From Bacillus stratosphericus (GTDB lineage: Bacteria; Bacillota; Bacilli; Bacillales; Bacillaceae), in NCBI RefSeq assembly GCF_020524495.1, contig NZ_JAIVLB010000004.1, positions 46,949-110,948 on the forward strand: 64,000 nt of DNA, given 5' to 3'. The stretch's first letter is position 1. Every line of letters begins with the position of its first letter. Of this stretch, positions 1-8,130 are shown piece after piece. A program made the position numbers and the translations under genes. The notes under the pieces were generated by a model. The model ran no database searches, was not told where the DNA came from, and saw only the letters and a list, made by a program, of their open reading frames with translations.

Positions 1-74
1 AATTCATCCATCAGTTGTTTGATTTCTTCACGAATCTTCGTTCCGCCGTGATCGGATGCAATGGCTACTTTCAT
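1..74 (-). CDS. rpiB: Ribose-5-phosphate isomerase B, N-terminal part only
   Basis: Only the first 24 codons lie in the window; the gene runs off the left edge. The protein begins MKVAIASDHGG, the phosphate- and substrate-binding start of RpiB/LacAB sugar isomerases, which interconvert ribose 5-phosphate and ribulose 5-phosphate. The ATG follows a strong ribosome binding site (TTAGGAGGAATT). In Bacillus rpiB (ywlF) directly follows ywlE, as here, which supports the identification. Confidence 0.85.
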   Translation of the reverse strand, partial: MKVAIASDHGGTKIREEIKQLMDE

Positions 75-181
75 CGCGCAATTCCTCCTAAGGGTGAGTT
101 GATCTTTCGTGTCTTCCATTCAATCTTTTATTCACAGTTATATTTTAACCTCTGCCTAGTCATTTGCAAACAAAAGCAGAA

Positions 182-202
182 AAACCGTTTACGCAACGGT
201 TT
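182..202 (-). terminator. Terminator-like hairpin after ywlE
   Basis: An 8-bp inverted repeat (AAACCGTT / AACGGTTT) with a 5-base loop lies just past the ywlE stop. On the minus strand it is followed by five T residues. It separates ywlE from rpiB, so rpiB may need its own promoter or readthrough. Confidence 0.65.
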
Positions 203-216
203 AACAGGTTGTCCAT

Positions 217-675
217 TTATGAGGATGTCCTATCCTGTTTAAATTTCTCAGCAAGCTGATACAGCAATGCTTCTAGTTCATCACGTGTTTCCTGGTAAAT
301 GGAAAGACTTCCTCCAAAAGGATCAGATACATCACCTTCTGTCCCTGTCGCAAATTCCTTTAATGTGAAAATCTTCTCTTGTGCATCTGCAAATTGCTCG
401 ACAATCAACTGTTTATGCTGAATTGTCATGGTAAAGACATAATCGGCTTCGTGAAGGAGATTTTCTGTCAGTTTTGACGATGAGTGATTGAGTGGAATGC
501 TTTTCTCAAATAATGCTTCGACCGCTTGTGGAGAAGCCTTTCCTGCACCAGAGACAAAGATACCCGCAGATTTTACAGTTACTCTCAAACCTTTTTCATT
601 AGCAATCGAAGCAAAAAGGGCTTGAGCCATCGGACTTCTGCATGTATTCCCAGTACAAACAAATAAGATATTCAT
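217..675 (-). CDS. ywlE: Protein-arginine phosphatase YwlE
   Basis: A 152-residue low-molecular-weight phosphatase. The CX5R loop is C7-T-G-N-T-C-R13 and the general acid is D118 in DPFGG. T11 in the loop is the residue known to give this subgroup specificity for phospho-arginine over phospho-tyrosine, so it is expected to reverse McsB-type arginine phosphorylation in the cytoplasm. Length and position between mntP and rpiB match B. subtilis ywlE. Start ATG at 675. Confidence 0.93.
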   Translation of the reverse strand: MNILFVCTGNTCRSPMAQALFASIANEKGLRVTVKSAGIFVSGAGKASPQAVEALFEKSIPLNHSSSKLTENLLHEADYVFTMTIQHKQLIVEQFADAQEKIFTLKEFATGTEGDVSDPFGGSLSIYQETRDELEALLYQLAEKFKQDRTSS

Positions 676-734
676 CTTTCGCCCTCCTTTTCTTCTATTA
701 TATAGGATTTCATTCTACTATGTAAGGAGACTGT

Positions 735-1289
735 CTATAGCGGAAATATTAATTTGAGACCAAAGGCTAGTAAAATGAGACCGCCAAGCGCCCCGCTATA
801 TGAACCGACCCATGAATGAACCTGTTTACCAAGTAATAATCCGATCCATGTAAGCATCATACTAAAAAAGCCAAACAATAAAATGGTCATCAACACCCGA
901 GATCCATAAATCCCTAGACTTAAACCAACAGAGAAACTGTCTAAGCTCACACTTGTCGCAAAAAGGACGAGACGGGCCCCAACAGGCGCAATAAATGGTT
1001 CATCCTCTTTTCGGATAGAGGAAATGATCATTTGCACCCCTAGCACTAAAAGCAGCGCTCCACCGATATAGGTTGAAAGGAGACCGAGCCACCCAGATAA
1101 AGGCTGACCTGTCAGCATGCCAACAAGCGGCATAAGCATATGAAATATTCCAATTACAAGTCCAATATAAATAATCTGGCGGAATCTCAGCCGAATCATC
1201 CCCATGCCAAGTCCAACCGAAAAGGCATCCATCCCAAGTGCAAAAGCCATGATACTGAGCGTAAGCAATTCGCCAGCTAGTTCATTCAT
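735..1289 (-). CDS. mntP: Manganese exporter MntP (YwlD)
   Basis: A 184-residue polytopic membrane protein with about six hydrophobic segments. Two internally repeated motifs, around D21 (MDAFSVG) and D117 (LDSFSVG), are the acidic transmembrane residues typical of the MntP efflux family, which exports excess Mn(II). An upstream in-frame start at 1337 is possible, but the ATG at 1289 has a good ribosome binding site (AAGGGGGAATTAC) and gives the family start. It lies 60 bases after ywlC, probably in one transcript. I see no Mn riboswitch in that gap. Confidence 0.88.
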   Translation of the reverse strand: MNELAGELLTLSIMAFALGMDAFSVGLGMGMIRLRFRQIIYIGLVIGIFHMLMPLVGMLTGQPLSGWLGLLSTYIGGALLLVLGVQMIISSIRKEDEPFIAPVGARLVLFATSVSLDSFSVGLSLGIYGSRVLMTILLFGFFSMMLTWIGLLLGKQVHSWVGSYSGALGGLILLAFGLKLIFPL

Positions 1290-1349
1290 GTAATTCCCCC
1301 TTGGACACGCATTCTCCTTTAACCTATGTTTGTCCAAAAAAGGTTAGAA

Positions 1350-2402
1350 CTAGTTGAACGAAGAGAGTGTACGCCCTCCTGAAGCTTTTTGAAGACGGTT
1401 CATAATCGCAGCACCAACGCCCTGCTCTGAAAAAGCTTCTGAAATGATCAAGTCTACATCCGTTACATCAAATTGTCTAAGCACACGATATAAGTTTGCA
1501 GCGACGGTTTCAGGCTTTTCTCTCCATCCACAGCTATAAACAACATCTGCCGTAAACAACGTTTTCTTTTCTTCGGTTGTCAGCACACCAACTTTTTGAC
1601 CCTCAGCCTGATACTTCTGAATGTGACGCTGCATCTCTTCATCACTTCCATGAAAAATATACATATGCGCTTCAGGTGCATAATGTGTGTATTTCATCCC
1701 TGGAGATACTGGCGCCTCGTGCTTTTTCGTTAACCCTGGGTCGACTCTGACTGTCCCTACTACCTCTTCTAACGCTTCTTTTGTCAAACCGCCCGGCCTT
1801 AAGATCACTGGAATCTCGTCTACACAGGATACAACAGTTGATTCCACGCCAATACAAGTGGAACCGCCATCGACAATTCCAGCAATTCTTCCATCCAGAT
1901 CACTTGCTACATGGTCAGCTTGTGTCGGAGAAGGTTTCCCCGACCGATTGGCACTTGGTGCGGCAATTGGCAGTCCAGCTACACGGATGAGTTCAAGCGC
2001 AATGGAATGATCGGGCATTCTCACGCCAACTGTGGATAAACCTGCTGTGACCTGCTTTGATAAAGTGCCCGGCTTACATGGGAGAACAATGGTTAAGTCA
2101 CCTGGCCAAAAAGCAGCCATCAACGCCTTCGCTTTTTCATTTTCTATTAGCGCAAATTCATGAAGCTGTTGAACTTCCGCAATGTGGACAATCAACGGAT
2201 TATCACTTGGACGCCCTTTCGCTTCATAAATTTTCATAACGGCCTCTGTCTCTTTCGCATTTGCCCCTAGTCCATAAACAGTCTCTGTCGGGAAAGCGAC
2301 AACTTCGTTTTGCTGCAACAGCAAGGCTGCTTGTTCAATTTGTGGATAGTATGTAGATAAATCCTTTTTTAAATCCACAGACCATCTTTTTGTATTTAAC
2401 AT
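1350..2402 (-). CDS. ywlC: Threonylcarbamoyl-AMP synthase (Sua5/YwlC)
   Basis: 350 residues. The N-terminal YrdC domain (about 20-205) contains FPTETVYGLG and the KGRPSDNP and PSANRSG motifs; the C-terminal Sua5 extension (about 235-350) makes it the long form. It condenses threonine, bicarbonate and ATP to threonylcarbamoyl-AMP, the precursor for t6A at position 37 of ANN-decoding tRNAs, and hands it to TsaBDE. Start ATG at 2402 follows an AAGGAG site. The upstream intergenic region carries DnaA boxes. Confidence 0.92.
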   Translation of the reverse strand: MLNTKRWSVDLKKDLSTYYPQIEQAALLLQQNEVVAFPTETVYGLGANAKETEAVMKIYEAKGRPSDNPLIVHIAEVQQLHEFALIENEKAKALMAAFWPGDLTIVLPCKPGTLSKQVTAGLSTVGVRMPDHSIALELIRVAGLPIAAPSANRSGKPSPTQADHVASDLDGRIAGIVDGGSTCIGVESTVVSCVDEIPVILRPGGLTKEALEEVVGTVRVDPGLTKKHEAPVSPGMKYTHYAPEAHMYIFHGSDEEMQRHIQKYQAEGQKVGVLTTEEKKTLFTADVVYSCGWREKPETVAANLYRVLRQFDVTDVDLIISEAFSEQGVGAAIMNRLQKASGGRTLSSFN

Positions 2403-2488
2403 CAGACAAACTCCTTTTAAAAAAGATAAAACTGTTGATATATCTCAATTATCCTTTTGAAAGTATAAAAGATGATGCTCAATAAAAC

Positions 2489-2519
2489 AAGCGTTGTCCA
2501 CAATTTGTGGATAACGCTT
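2489..2519 (-). terminator. Terminator-like hairpin after ywlB, built from DnaA-box sequences
   Basis: A 14-bp inverted repeat, with one wobble pair and a three-base loop, is followed on the minus strand by GTTTTATT. It sits directly after the ywlB stop. Its arms contain TTGTCCACA and TTATCCACA, so the same DNA may serve as a DnaA-binding site. Confidence 0.55.
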
Positions 2520-2547
2520 GTTTAACAGTGGATAAGTATGTGTATAA
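2494..2547. promoter_or_regulatory. DnaA-box cluster in the ywlB-ywlC gap
   Basis: Four 9-mers close to the consensus TTATNCACA lie within 54 bases: TTGTCCACA at 2494-2502 (one mismatch), TTATCCACA on minus at 2506-2514 (perfect), TTATCCACT on minus at 2527-2535 (one mismatch) and TTATACACA on minus at 2539-2547 (perfect). In B. subtilis the ywlC upstream region is, as I recall, one of the few chromosomal DnaA-bound clusters outside oriC. The sequence supports conservation of that cluster; actual binding is inferred. Confidence 0.7.
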
Positions 2548-2561
2548 ATCCGTTTGTTTGA

Positions 2562-3005
2562 TTAACTACTCTTTTTTTGCAGCACCACAGCCTGTTTTTT
2601 CCCCAGTGACTCCTTTGCATGTGTAGATACCCACACGCTATCCGGAATTTCTTCTAATAGTGAGAAACCCATTAATGCTAAAAAATCATGTGAGGACGAA
2701 TGGTTGGCTACGACATAAAAGGTATCCACACCTCGTTTTTCCCCCAATGTTTGTACACTTTGAAACAAAGAAACAATGTGTCCCTGACCGAGTTTATCTG
2801 ATATGACAAGTGACCTGAGTAACCCCTCATGTTCATTGAGCTGTTCAAGGCCTAAGCTTCCTGCCAGCTTCCCGTCAGCATCTTCCATGACAACAAATGC
2901 CGTACGCTCTGCAATCGTCACCCCGCCCTTGGCTTGTCCTTTTTCAAGAAAAGCATTGATAGCTGGGACATCTTCTTCTGTGGCCATTCTTAATTGATAA
3001 TACAT
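2562..3005 (-). CDS. ywlB: GNAT-family acetyltransferase YwlB
   Basis: 147 residues with a GNAT-like layout: an N-terminal YQLRMATEEDVPAI beta-alpha start, a central GSLGLE strand, then LLRSLVISDKLGQGHIVSLF, a variant of the acetyl-CoA pyrophosphate loop, and the C-terminal HDFLALMGF. The substrate is unknown. Position between spoIIR and ywlC matches B. subtilis ywlB. Start ATG at 3005. Confidence 0.8.
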   Translation of the reverse strand: MYYQLRMATEEDVPAINAFLEKGQAKGGVTIAERTAFVVMEDADGKLAGSLGLEQLNEHEGLLRSLVISDKLGQGHIVSLFQSVQTLGEKRGVDTFYVVANHSSSHDFLALMGFSLLEEIPDSVWVSTHAKESLGKKQAVVLQKKSS

Positions 3006-3071
3006 GCTTTCACCTCTTTTTGATCTCTTACTTCAACTCTATGAGGCAAAAACAGATTTATACCAATTGTT

Positions 3072-3728
3072 TTAAGAGAAAAGACTAGAGACCCATTCGA
3101 ACAGAAAGAACTTCACTTCTCCAGTCTCTTCTTTCTCTTCTTTCACCACTTCATTCACAGACTCATCTGTTTGCTGCTCTGCCCCCTTGGCTTCATCATC
3201 CCCTTCTGGCGATGCAATGGCTTCTCCATTTGAAAAGTCGATAAAGCAAAGAGGTGGGAATAACACACACCACCAATTGGCTCCATCCCCTTCTCCTAAC
3301 GTAATCAAAATGGCTTCATATTTCCCAGCAGGATAGACGAAATTTCCATAAAGCTTTGTTGGAAAAGAAGCTTTTTGAAAATTGACCGATACCGATTGAT
3401 CAATATGTTGTTCTTTCAATTTTGTTTTGGCGATACGATTGATTTCAGGTAGCTTTGAACGAATGACATGTCTCGCTTCATCAATGGATGTCAGGTCTTT
3501 GACCCACTCAGTGATATTGGCATTGACCTCATCACGAATGCTTCTTTTCACATCTTGATCCGCTGAACGATCACTATTCGCTAAAATGCGTAAACGAATC
3601 GCTTCATCTGGTATCACAACAGGCTGGTTTGCAGAAGCAGTCGCTGTCTCCTCTCGTCCAAGGTTTGCAAAAGCCCCACATAATAATAGGAATATATAAA
3701 GACAAATTATCATTTTACTTTTGAACAT
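3072..3728 (-). CDS. spoIIR: Stage II sporulation protein R (sigma-E activation signal)
   Basis: 218 residues. A signal peptide or anchor (about 4-22) is followed by the conserved block IRLRILANSDRSADQDVKRSIRDEV. SpoIIR is secreted from the forespore into the intermembrane space, where it triggers SpoIIGA to process pro-sigma-E in the mother cell. The ATG at 3728 follows GGGGGAGAAC; an upstream in-frame start at 3767 would lie on top of the promoter. The C-terminus (about 180-205) is rich in Glu and Lys and probably variable. A sigma-F type promoter precedes it. Confidence 0.92.
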   Translation of the reverse strand: MFKSKMIICLYIFLLLCGAFANLGREETATASANQPVVIPDEAIRLRILANSDRSADQDVKRSIRDEVNANITEWVKDLTSIDEARHVIRSKLPEINRIAKTKLKEQHIDQSVSVNFQKASFPTKLYGNFVYPAGKYEAILITLGEGDGANWWCVLFPPLCFIDFSNGEAIASPEGDDEAKGAEQQTDESVNEVVKEEKEETGEVKFFLFEWVSSLFS

Positions 3729-3764
3729 GTTGTGTTCTCCCCCACTTTTTTTCTTCGCTACAAA

Positions 3765-3794
3765 CATTGTGTCCAGGAAATTTATCTCTTAAAC
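3765..3794 (-). promoter_or_regulatory. Sigma-F type promoter of spoIIR
   Basis: On the minus strand GTTTA (3790-3794) lies 15 bases upstream of GGACACAATG (3765-3774). The -10 element fits the sigma-F consensus GGNNANAHTR at every position and the -35 element fits GYATA at four of five. Forespore transcription of spoIIR by sigma-F is established in B. subtilis. Confidence 0.8.
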
Positions 3795-3818
3795 AGCAAA
3801 AATGATTTTTTTAATAGA

Positions 3819-4346
3819 TTATGAGTCAAATGAAAAAAGCCGTTCCATTTCAGAACGACTTTGGAGTGAGGATTGGTAGTCAGAGGGATATAGTCTCCCG
3901 TCCCAATCTCGGCTGATTTTTAAACCTGATTCTGTTTGGATGACCGTCATTTGCCCTTTTTTCTCGATTTCTTTTTTGACCTTTCCTTTTTGATCAATAA
4001 ATTGAATCGTCATTTCATAATCAAATTCAATTCTGTCATCACTTTCATCAGAAGGCGTAAACGTAATATTCTTCAGCTCAATTTGACAATCTTGATCCTC
4101 AGCTGCTTCTAAAACACTTGGGAACATGCTGTCTTGTGTATATTCCTGATATTCATGCTCGGTTAAATAATACTTTAACTTCTCCTTCATGTCAGATAGG
4201 TCATCCGTTCGATTCACTGTGTATTGTGCTTTTTTATAGCTTTCTCCAAATGCTGCTGCCTCTTTTTTAAAGCTAGGTTTACCGCAAGCACTCACAATCA
4301 ATAGTACACCGACGATGACCAACACCATCGCATACCTTCTGTTCAC
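3819..4346 (-). CDS. Putative lipoprotein of unknown function
   Basis: 175 residues starting at a GTG with AAGGAG eight bases upstream. A hydrophobic signal peptide ends in the lipobox V-S-A-C21, so the protein should be lipid-anchored on the outer face of the membrane. The remainder is charged and hydrophilic with no recognisable catalytic motif; the fold could be a small mixed alpha/beta domain. It sits between prmC and spoIIR, separated from prmC by a terminator-like hairpin. I do not recognise a named homologue. Confidence 0.75.
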   Translation of the reverse strand: MNRRYAMVLVIVGVLLIVSACGKPSFKKEAAAFGESYKKAQYTVNRTDDLSDMKEKLKYYLTEHEYQEYTQDSMFPSVLEAAEDQDCQIELKNITFTPSDESDDRIEFDYEMTIQFIDQKGKVKKEIEKKGQMTVIQTESGLKISRDWDGRLYPSDYQSSLQSRSEMERLFSFDS

Positions 4347-4457
4347 ACCATTCGCTCCTTCAAAACAAATTTATGTAAAAACATCATGATCAGAATGTTC
4401 ATTCTTATGTATATACGTTTCTCTTTTACCATAAGTTTCATCTTTACATAATAAAAT

Positions 4458-4481
4458 AGTCCGACTTTATTCAGCCGGACT
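4458..4481 (-). terminator. Terminator overlapping the prmC stop codon
   Basis: The stem AGTCCGGC / GTCGGACT with an 8-base loop includes the last prmC codons and is followed by ATTTTATTA on the minus strand. It probably ends the prfA-prmC transcript. Confidence 0.65.
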
Positions 4482-5354
4482 TCCGTTTTGAATGTGTACG
4501 CAAACAGCTCGGTCCTTTCCGTTAATGTCTTTTACGATGCGAACATTAGCTGTAGGGAATGCCTGCACGAGAAGGGCTTTTACATCTTGTGCTTGCGTGT
4601 GTCCAATTTCAAAGACAACGACCGCTTGCTTATTTAATACGTTGTGGAGATCACGAACGAGCCGCTGATAAAACCATAGCCCATCACGTCCGTCAGTCAG
4701 CGCATTGACTGGTTCATGCTTTGTGACAACCTCTGATAGACTGTCCATTTCTTCTACTGCAATATAGGGTGGATTGGAAATAAACAAATCCACTTTGATG
4801 CCATGATCCACGATAGGTTCAAGTAAATCTCCATGTAAAAAATGAACGTCTGCACCTAGCGCTTCTTGATTCCGCTTCGCTACCGCCAGAGCATCACGTG
4901 AGATATCAGTCGCTATGACAGATAAAGATTCTTTTTCAAGAGCTAACGTAATAGCGATTGCTCCGCTTCCTGTGCCAACGTCAACTGCTGTCAGCGGCAG
5001 ATCATGCGGAAATACTTCATTCACCATATTCAACGCCGCCAGAACGACTTCTTCTGTTTCAGGACGAGGAATGAGAACATGTTTGTTCACCTCAAAAGGA
5101 CGGCCATAAAAAAATTCAACACCCGTTAAATGCTGAACAGGCACGCCAAGCTCATGCTGTGTGACAAACTCGCTGAACAGTCGATCTTGCGCCTCTGGCA
5201 GCGGATCATGAAAACGTGCAAGAAGTTCACTTCTGCTCCACCCAAGCACATGCATCAGAAGAAGTTTTGCTGCATTTTGGTCTCTGCCCGCTTCCGTTAA
5301 CAAAGAAGAAGCCCATTTAAGGGCTTCGAAAATCGTTCGTTGATTATTTTTCAT
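4467..5354 (-). CDS. prmC: Release-factor glutamine methyltransferase PrmC
   Basis: 295 residues. It methylates the glutamine of the GGQ motif in release factors. The AdoMet-binding motif DVGTGSGAI is at about 125-133, the IPRPETE motif at 95-101, and the catalytic NPPY at 194-197. The ATG at 5354 lies 11 bases inside the end of prfA, so the enzyme is translationally coupled to its own substrate. A terminator overlaps its stop. Confidence 0.94.
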   Translation of the reverse strand: MKNNQRTIFEALKWASSLLTEAGRDQNAAKLLLMHVLGWSRSELLARFHDPLPEAQDRLFSEFVTQHELGVPVQHLTGVEFFYGRPFEVNKHVLIPRPETEEVVLAALNMVNEVFPHDLPLTAVDVGTGSGAIAITLALEKESLSVIATDISRDALAVAKRNQEALGADVHFLHGDLLEPIVDHGIKVDLFISNPPYIAVEEMDSLSEVVTKHEPVNALTDGRDGLWFYQRLVRDLHNVLNKQAVVVFEIGHTQAQDVKALLVQAFPTANVRIVKDINGKDRAVCVHIQNGSPAE

Positions 5355-6411
5355 TTTGAAGCTTTCTTGCTTGGTCTTCCATAATTAATGCATCTATGAC
5401 CTCGTCAAGTTTTCCTTCTAAAATCTGATCAAGCTTTTGAATCGTCAACCCAATGCGGTGATCTGTTACACGGTTTTGCGGAAAATTGTACGTACGGATA
5501 CGCTCCGATCGATCCCCTGTTCCAACAGCAGATTTACGTGTTTGATCATATTCAGCTTGTGCTTCACGCTGGAATTTATCATAAATTCTAGCACGTAACA
5601 CTTTCATTGCTTTTTCTTTGTTTTTGATTTGCGACTTTTCATCCTGACAGGAAACAACAACACCTGTTGGAAGGTGAGTTAATCGAACAGCAGACATGGT
5701 TGTGTTTACACTCTGCCCACCGGGTCCGCTTGATGCAAACGTATCGACACGAATATCTTTTTCGTGAATATCAATTTCAACTTCCTCTGCCTCAGGTAAT
5801 ACAGCCACTGTCGCAGTCGATGTATGAATTCGTCCGCCTGATTCTGTTTCGGGGACACGCTGCACGCGATGTGCGCCATTTTCAAACTTTAATTTGGAAT
5901 AAGCGCCTTTCCCGCTGATCATAAAGATGATCTCTTTATAACCGCCCGTTCCAGTGATACTTGCTTCCATGACTTCCGTTTTCCAGCCTTGCATTTCAGC
6001 ATAACGACTGTACATACGGTAAAGGTTTCCTGCAAAAAGAGCAGCCTCTTCTCCACCTGCTGCACCACGAACCTCAACAATAACGTTCTTATCGTCATTC
6101 GGATCTTTTGGAATCAACAGGATTTTCAGCCCGTCTTCTAAACGGTCCGTTTCCTCTGTGAGCTCTGAAATTTCTTCCTTGACCATGTCGCGCATGTCGA
6201 AATCCAGCTTCTCTTCTAGCATCGCTTTCGCATCATTCAGCTGGTCGTAAGCTGCACGATATTGTCTATATACCTCAACAGTTTCTTGAATATCTGATTG
6301 TTCCTTTGAATATTCACGAAGCTTGTTAGGATCGTTTACCACTTCAGGATCACTTAAATATTCATTTAGCTTTTCATAGCGTTCTTCGATTGATTTTAAA
6401 CGGTCTAACAT
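5344..6411 (-). CDS. prfA: Peptide chain release factor 1
   Basis: 355 residues. The GGQ peptidyl-tRNA hydrolysis motif is at 231-233 ([10 protein letters not shown]) and the stop-codon-reading tripeptide is P-E-T at 187-189, equivalent to PxT of RF1, which reads UAA and UAG. ATG at 6411 is chosen over an in-frame GTG at 6420 because that GTG is part of the ribosome binding site AGAGGTG. A near-consensus sigma-A promoter lies upstream and prmC overlaps the 3' end. Confidence 0.95.
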   Translation of the reverse strand: MLDRLKSIEERYEKLNEYLSDPEVVNDPNKLREYSKEQSDIQETVEVYRQYRAAYDQLNDAKAMLEEKLDFDMRDMVKEEISELTEETDRLEDGLKILLIPKDPNDDKNVIVEVRGAAGGEEAALFAGNLYRMYSRYAEMQGWKTEVMEASITGTGGYKEIIFMISGKGAYSKLKFENGAHRVQRVPETESGGRIHTSTATVAVLPEAEEVEIDIHEKDIRVDTFASSGPGGQSVNTTMSAVRLTHLPTGVVVSCQDEKSQIKNKEKAMKVLRARIYDKFQREAQAEYDQTRKSAVGTGDRSERIRTYNFPQNRVTDHRIGLTIQKLDQILEGKLDEVIDALIMEDQARKLQNEK

Positions 6412-6444
6412 GGCCTTCACCTCTGTTTTGTGCGTAACAGTCTA

Positions 6445-6473
6445 ATTATAGTATAGAGGGGTATGACAGTCAA
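6445..6473 (-). promoter_or_regulatory. Sigma-A promoter of prfA-prmC
   Basis: TTGACT (6468-6473) and a perfect TATAAT (6445-6450) on the minus strand are separated by 17 bases. The -10 box is about 35 bases upstream of the prfA start. Confidence 0.85.
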
Positions 6474-6559
6474 AAAAAATTTCCAAAACAATGATGTCGC
6501 TACATTTTTTTGCTAGAAAACACGATCTTTGGCGATTGGTTACTTGTTTTGTCTAACGT

Positions 6560-6587
6560 GAAGGAACATGTCCTCCTTCAAGAGAAT
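6560..6587 (+). promoter_or_regulatory. Sigma-H type promoter of racA
   Basis: GAAGGAACA (6560-6568) and AGAAT (6583-6587) are separated by 14 bases, close to the sigma-H pattern RWAGGAXXT-N14-HGAAT with one mismatch. racA is known as a sigma-H dependent early sporulation gene in B. subtilis. Confidence 0.7.
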
Positions 6588-6622
6588 GATACTTGTAATT
6601 GAAAAAAGGGAGGGCATTTGGT

Positions 6623-7171
6623 TTGAATACAAATGAGGTTGCTAAGGAAATTGGTGTCTCTTCAAAAACGATTCATCGTTGGGTCAAGAAGCTCAACATT
6701 CCTGTCGCCCGGAATGAACTTGGACATTATGAATTTCATGAAGACATTGTAAAGCTACTTAAAGAGGTCAAACACCAAATGAATGAAGGCGTATTCCTTC
6801 AGGACATTAAAATGTCCATCCATGAGGAGACGGTTCAGCAGTTATCACCCGCTGTAGAAACTACCGCTGCTACACAACGGCTTGAAGCTTTAGAAGGACA
6901 AGTGAAGAAGCTCCTTCAGCAGCAATCACAAGTCGCTCATGTTGAAGAACGTTTACAAGAGCTTGAACGAAAACTGGCCAAAAAGGCAGATGAATGTGTG
7001 TCCTATCAGTTGCTTCAGCACCGAAGAGAAATTGAAGATTTAACGACTAAACTTGAACGCCTCACTACAACATTGAAACAATCGTCACAAGTAGAAGAAG
7101 AGAAGAAAATCGCACACCCTGAGATCAAAAAGAAGCGTGTACTCTTCCCTCTATTTCATTCGTTTCGCTAA
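6623..7171 (+). CDS. racA: Chromosome-anchoring protein RacA
   Basis: 182 residues. A MerR-like helix-turn-helix (about 3-30, with SSKTIHRWVKKLNIP) is followed by a charged linker and a coiled coil (about 85-155). RacA binds sites near oriC and tethers them to the cell pole through DivIVA when the axial filament forms at the start of sporulation. The TTG at 6623, with GGGAGG upstream, gives the family start LNTNEVA; an earlier in-frame TTG at 6599 overlaps that ribosome binding site. The gene is divergent from prfA. A terminator follows directly. Confidence 0.9.
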   Translation: MNTNEVAKEIGVSSKTIHRWVKKLNIPVARNELGHYEFHEDIVKLLKEVKHQMNEGVFLQDIKMSIHEETVQQLSPAVETTAATQRLEALEGQVKKLLQQQSQVAHVEERLQELERKLAKKADECVSYQLLQHRREIEDLTTKLERLTTTLKQSSQVEEEKKIAHPEIKKKRVLFPLFHSFR

Positions 7172-7199
7172 GAAAGGCTGCCTCGCTAGGCAGCCTTTC
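7172..7199 (+). terminator. Terminator of racA
   Basis: An 11-bp perfect stem (GAAAGGCTGCC / GGCAGCCTTTC) with loop TCGCTA starts one base after the racA stop. The following T-run is poor. Confidence 0.7.
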
Positions 7200-7387
7200 A
7201 ACTATATTATATGGTAAGTGCAATTCCATTTCCGAGAAGGATTTTATGGTTAATTTCATATTTTCACATAGAACAATTTGTTATTCAACAGTATGGAAAT
7301 ACGGAGAATGGCAAGCACGTCATCTTTGTTTATTTTTGGAAGTTGCTAAACCCGCGATGCCGGCAATCAGTTCGAGTTTTTCTTCAC

Positions 7388-7675
7388 TTAATTTAGCCAA
7401 AAGAAAGTAACTGTAAATAAAAGTATTAAATATAGGGCTGAAAAAATTCTATAAATACCTTTTTTTAATTGTAAAGGTGGGGATATGACTAAAATGGTCG
7501 GGCCAAACAAAGTAATCAAAAAATATCTATAATCAAAAAAGAAAGTACAGATTGATAGTAGTATCGAGAAATAAAATACTATTATAAATGAAGTATTAAC
7601 TTTACTTTTCGTTTCTTTTTGTTCTTCTTCTGTATGATCGTCCAGTAATTTATCTATCTGCTTTTTATTAAACAT
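7388..7675 (-). CDS. Small membrane protein of unknown function
   Basis: Reading from the internal ATG at 7675 gives 95 residues: a charged N-terminus (MFNKKQIDKLLDDHTEEE) followed by three or four hydrophobic segments. A longer reading of this frame up to 7819 is Cys-rich and looks like an artefact of the overlapping frame. It overlaps the end of the upstream SpoIIM-like fragment by 22 bases, which suggests translational coupling. Base composition is much more AT-rich than the neighbouring core genes. I recognise no family. Confidence 0.5.
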   Translation of the reverse strand: MFNKKQIDKLLDDHTEEEQKETKSKVNTSFIIVFYFSILLSICTFFFDYRYFLITLFGPTILVISPPLQLKKGIYRIFSALYLILLFTVTFFWLN

Positions 7676-7930
7676 AAGAGTCCAAATGTTAATTTGTTCA
7701 GTAAATAAGGCGTTATGAATGCTTCTGTAACAGCAGCAAGTAATGTCAATAAAAATAGTATAATAACAAAGTACAAAAAATCTAGTAAAAACTGTTTTTT
7801 TGAAAAATAAATACCCCATGAATAATACCTAATACTAGCTTGAGAGAGCGGAGTTTGGCCCATTTTTACTATCTGGCTCAACGGTAACGTGCATACCGCC
7901 GTGAGTTCCTTGCTGTGTGAAAAACTGAAC
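7654..7930 (-). pseudogene. C-terminal fragment of a SpoIIM/DUF95-like membrane protein
   Basis: Near the 3' end the frame reads LTLLAAVTEAFITPYLLN, the last transmembrane helix and terminal EAFITPY-type motif of SpoIIM/DUF95 membrane proteins, which also occur as accessory genes in circular-bacteriocin clusters. The preceding residues (back to about 7930 and a stop near 7993) do not resemble the rest of the family, and no start with a ribosome binding site is seen. I read it as a truncated remnant joined to unrelated DNA. The family assignment rests on a short motif. Confidence 0.45.
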
Positions 7931-8086
7931 TCAACGGTTTCTGGCCGTATGGAAAGGAGAATCTTTCCGCGTGAGGATCCGCTGCTTTCTGATTAATTGA
8001 GATGCGCAACATGCGATCTTTGTTTTCTTTTTTCACAAAAGTGCAGTTTCAACGATTAAAAAGTCCATCTTACTATTCTTTTGATT
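7931..8086. other. Gene-free stretch before the maeA terminator
   Basis: No convincing gene, start site or repeat is seen. It lies between the SpoIIM-like fragment and the hairpin after maeA. B. subtilis has ywkB in this interval; no recognisable ywkB sequence is present. Confidence 0.5.
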
Positions 8087-8120
8087 GCGGCATTGCTTAG
8101 ATGATCCTAAACAATGCCGC
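8087..8120 (-). terminator. Hairpin at the 3' end of maeA
   Basis: GCGGCATTGCTTAG pairs with CTAAACAATGCCGC around ATGATC with one mismatch. There is no T-run on the minus strand, so it may act as an mRNA-stabilising 3' hairpin or as a weak terminator. Confidence 0.5.
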
Positions 8121-8130
8121 ATTACACATT

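Noticed and set aside
735..1350. Mn-sensing yybP-ykoY riboswitch before mntP
   Set aside because: The gap to ywlC is only 60 bases and contains just the ribosome binding site; no room for the riboswitch.
1672..2239. Several 60-107 codon frames opposite or within ywlC
   Set aside because: All are shadows of the conserved YrdC/Sua5 coding region.
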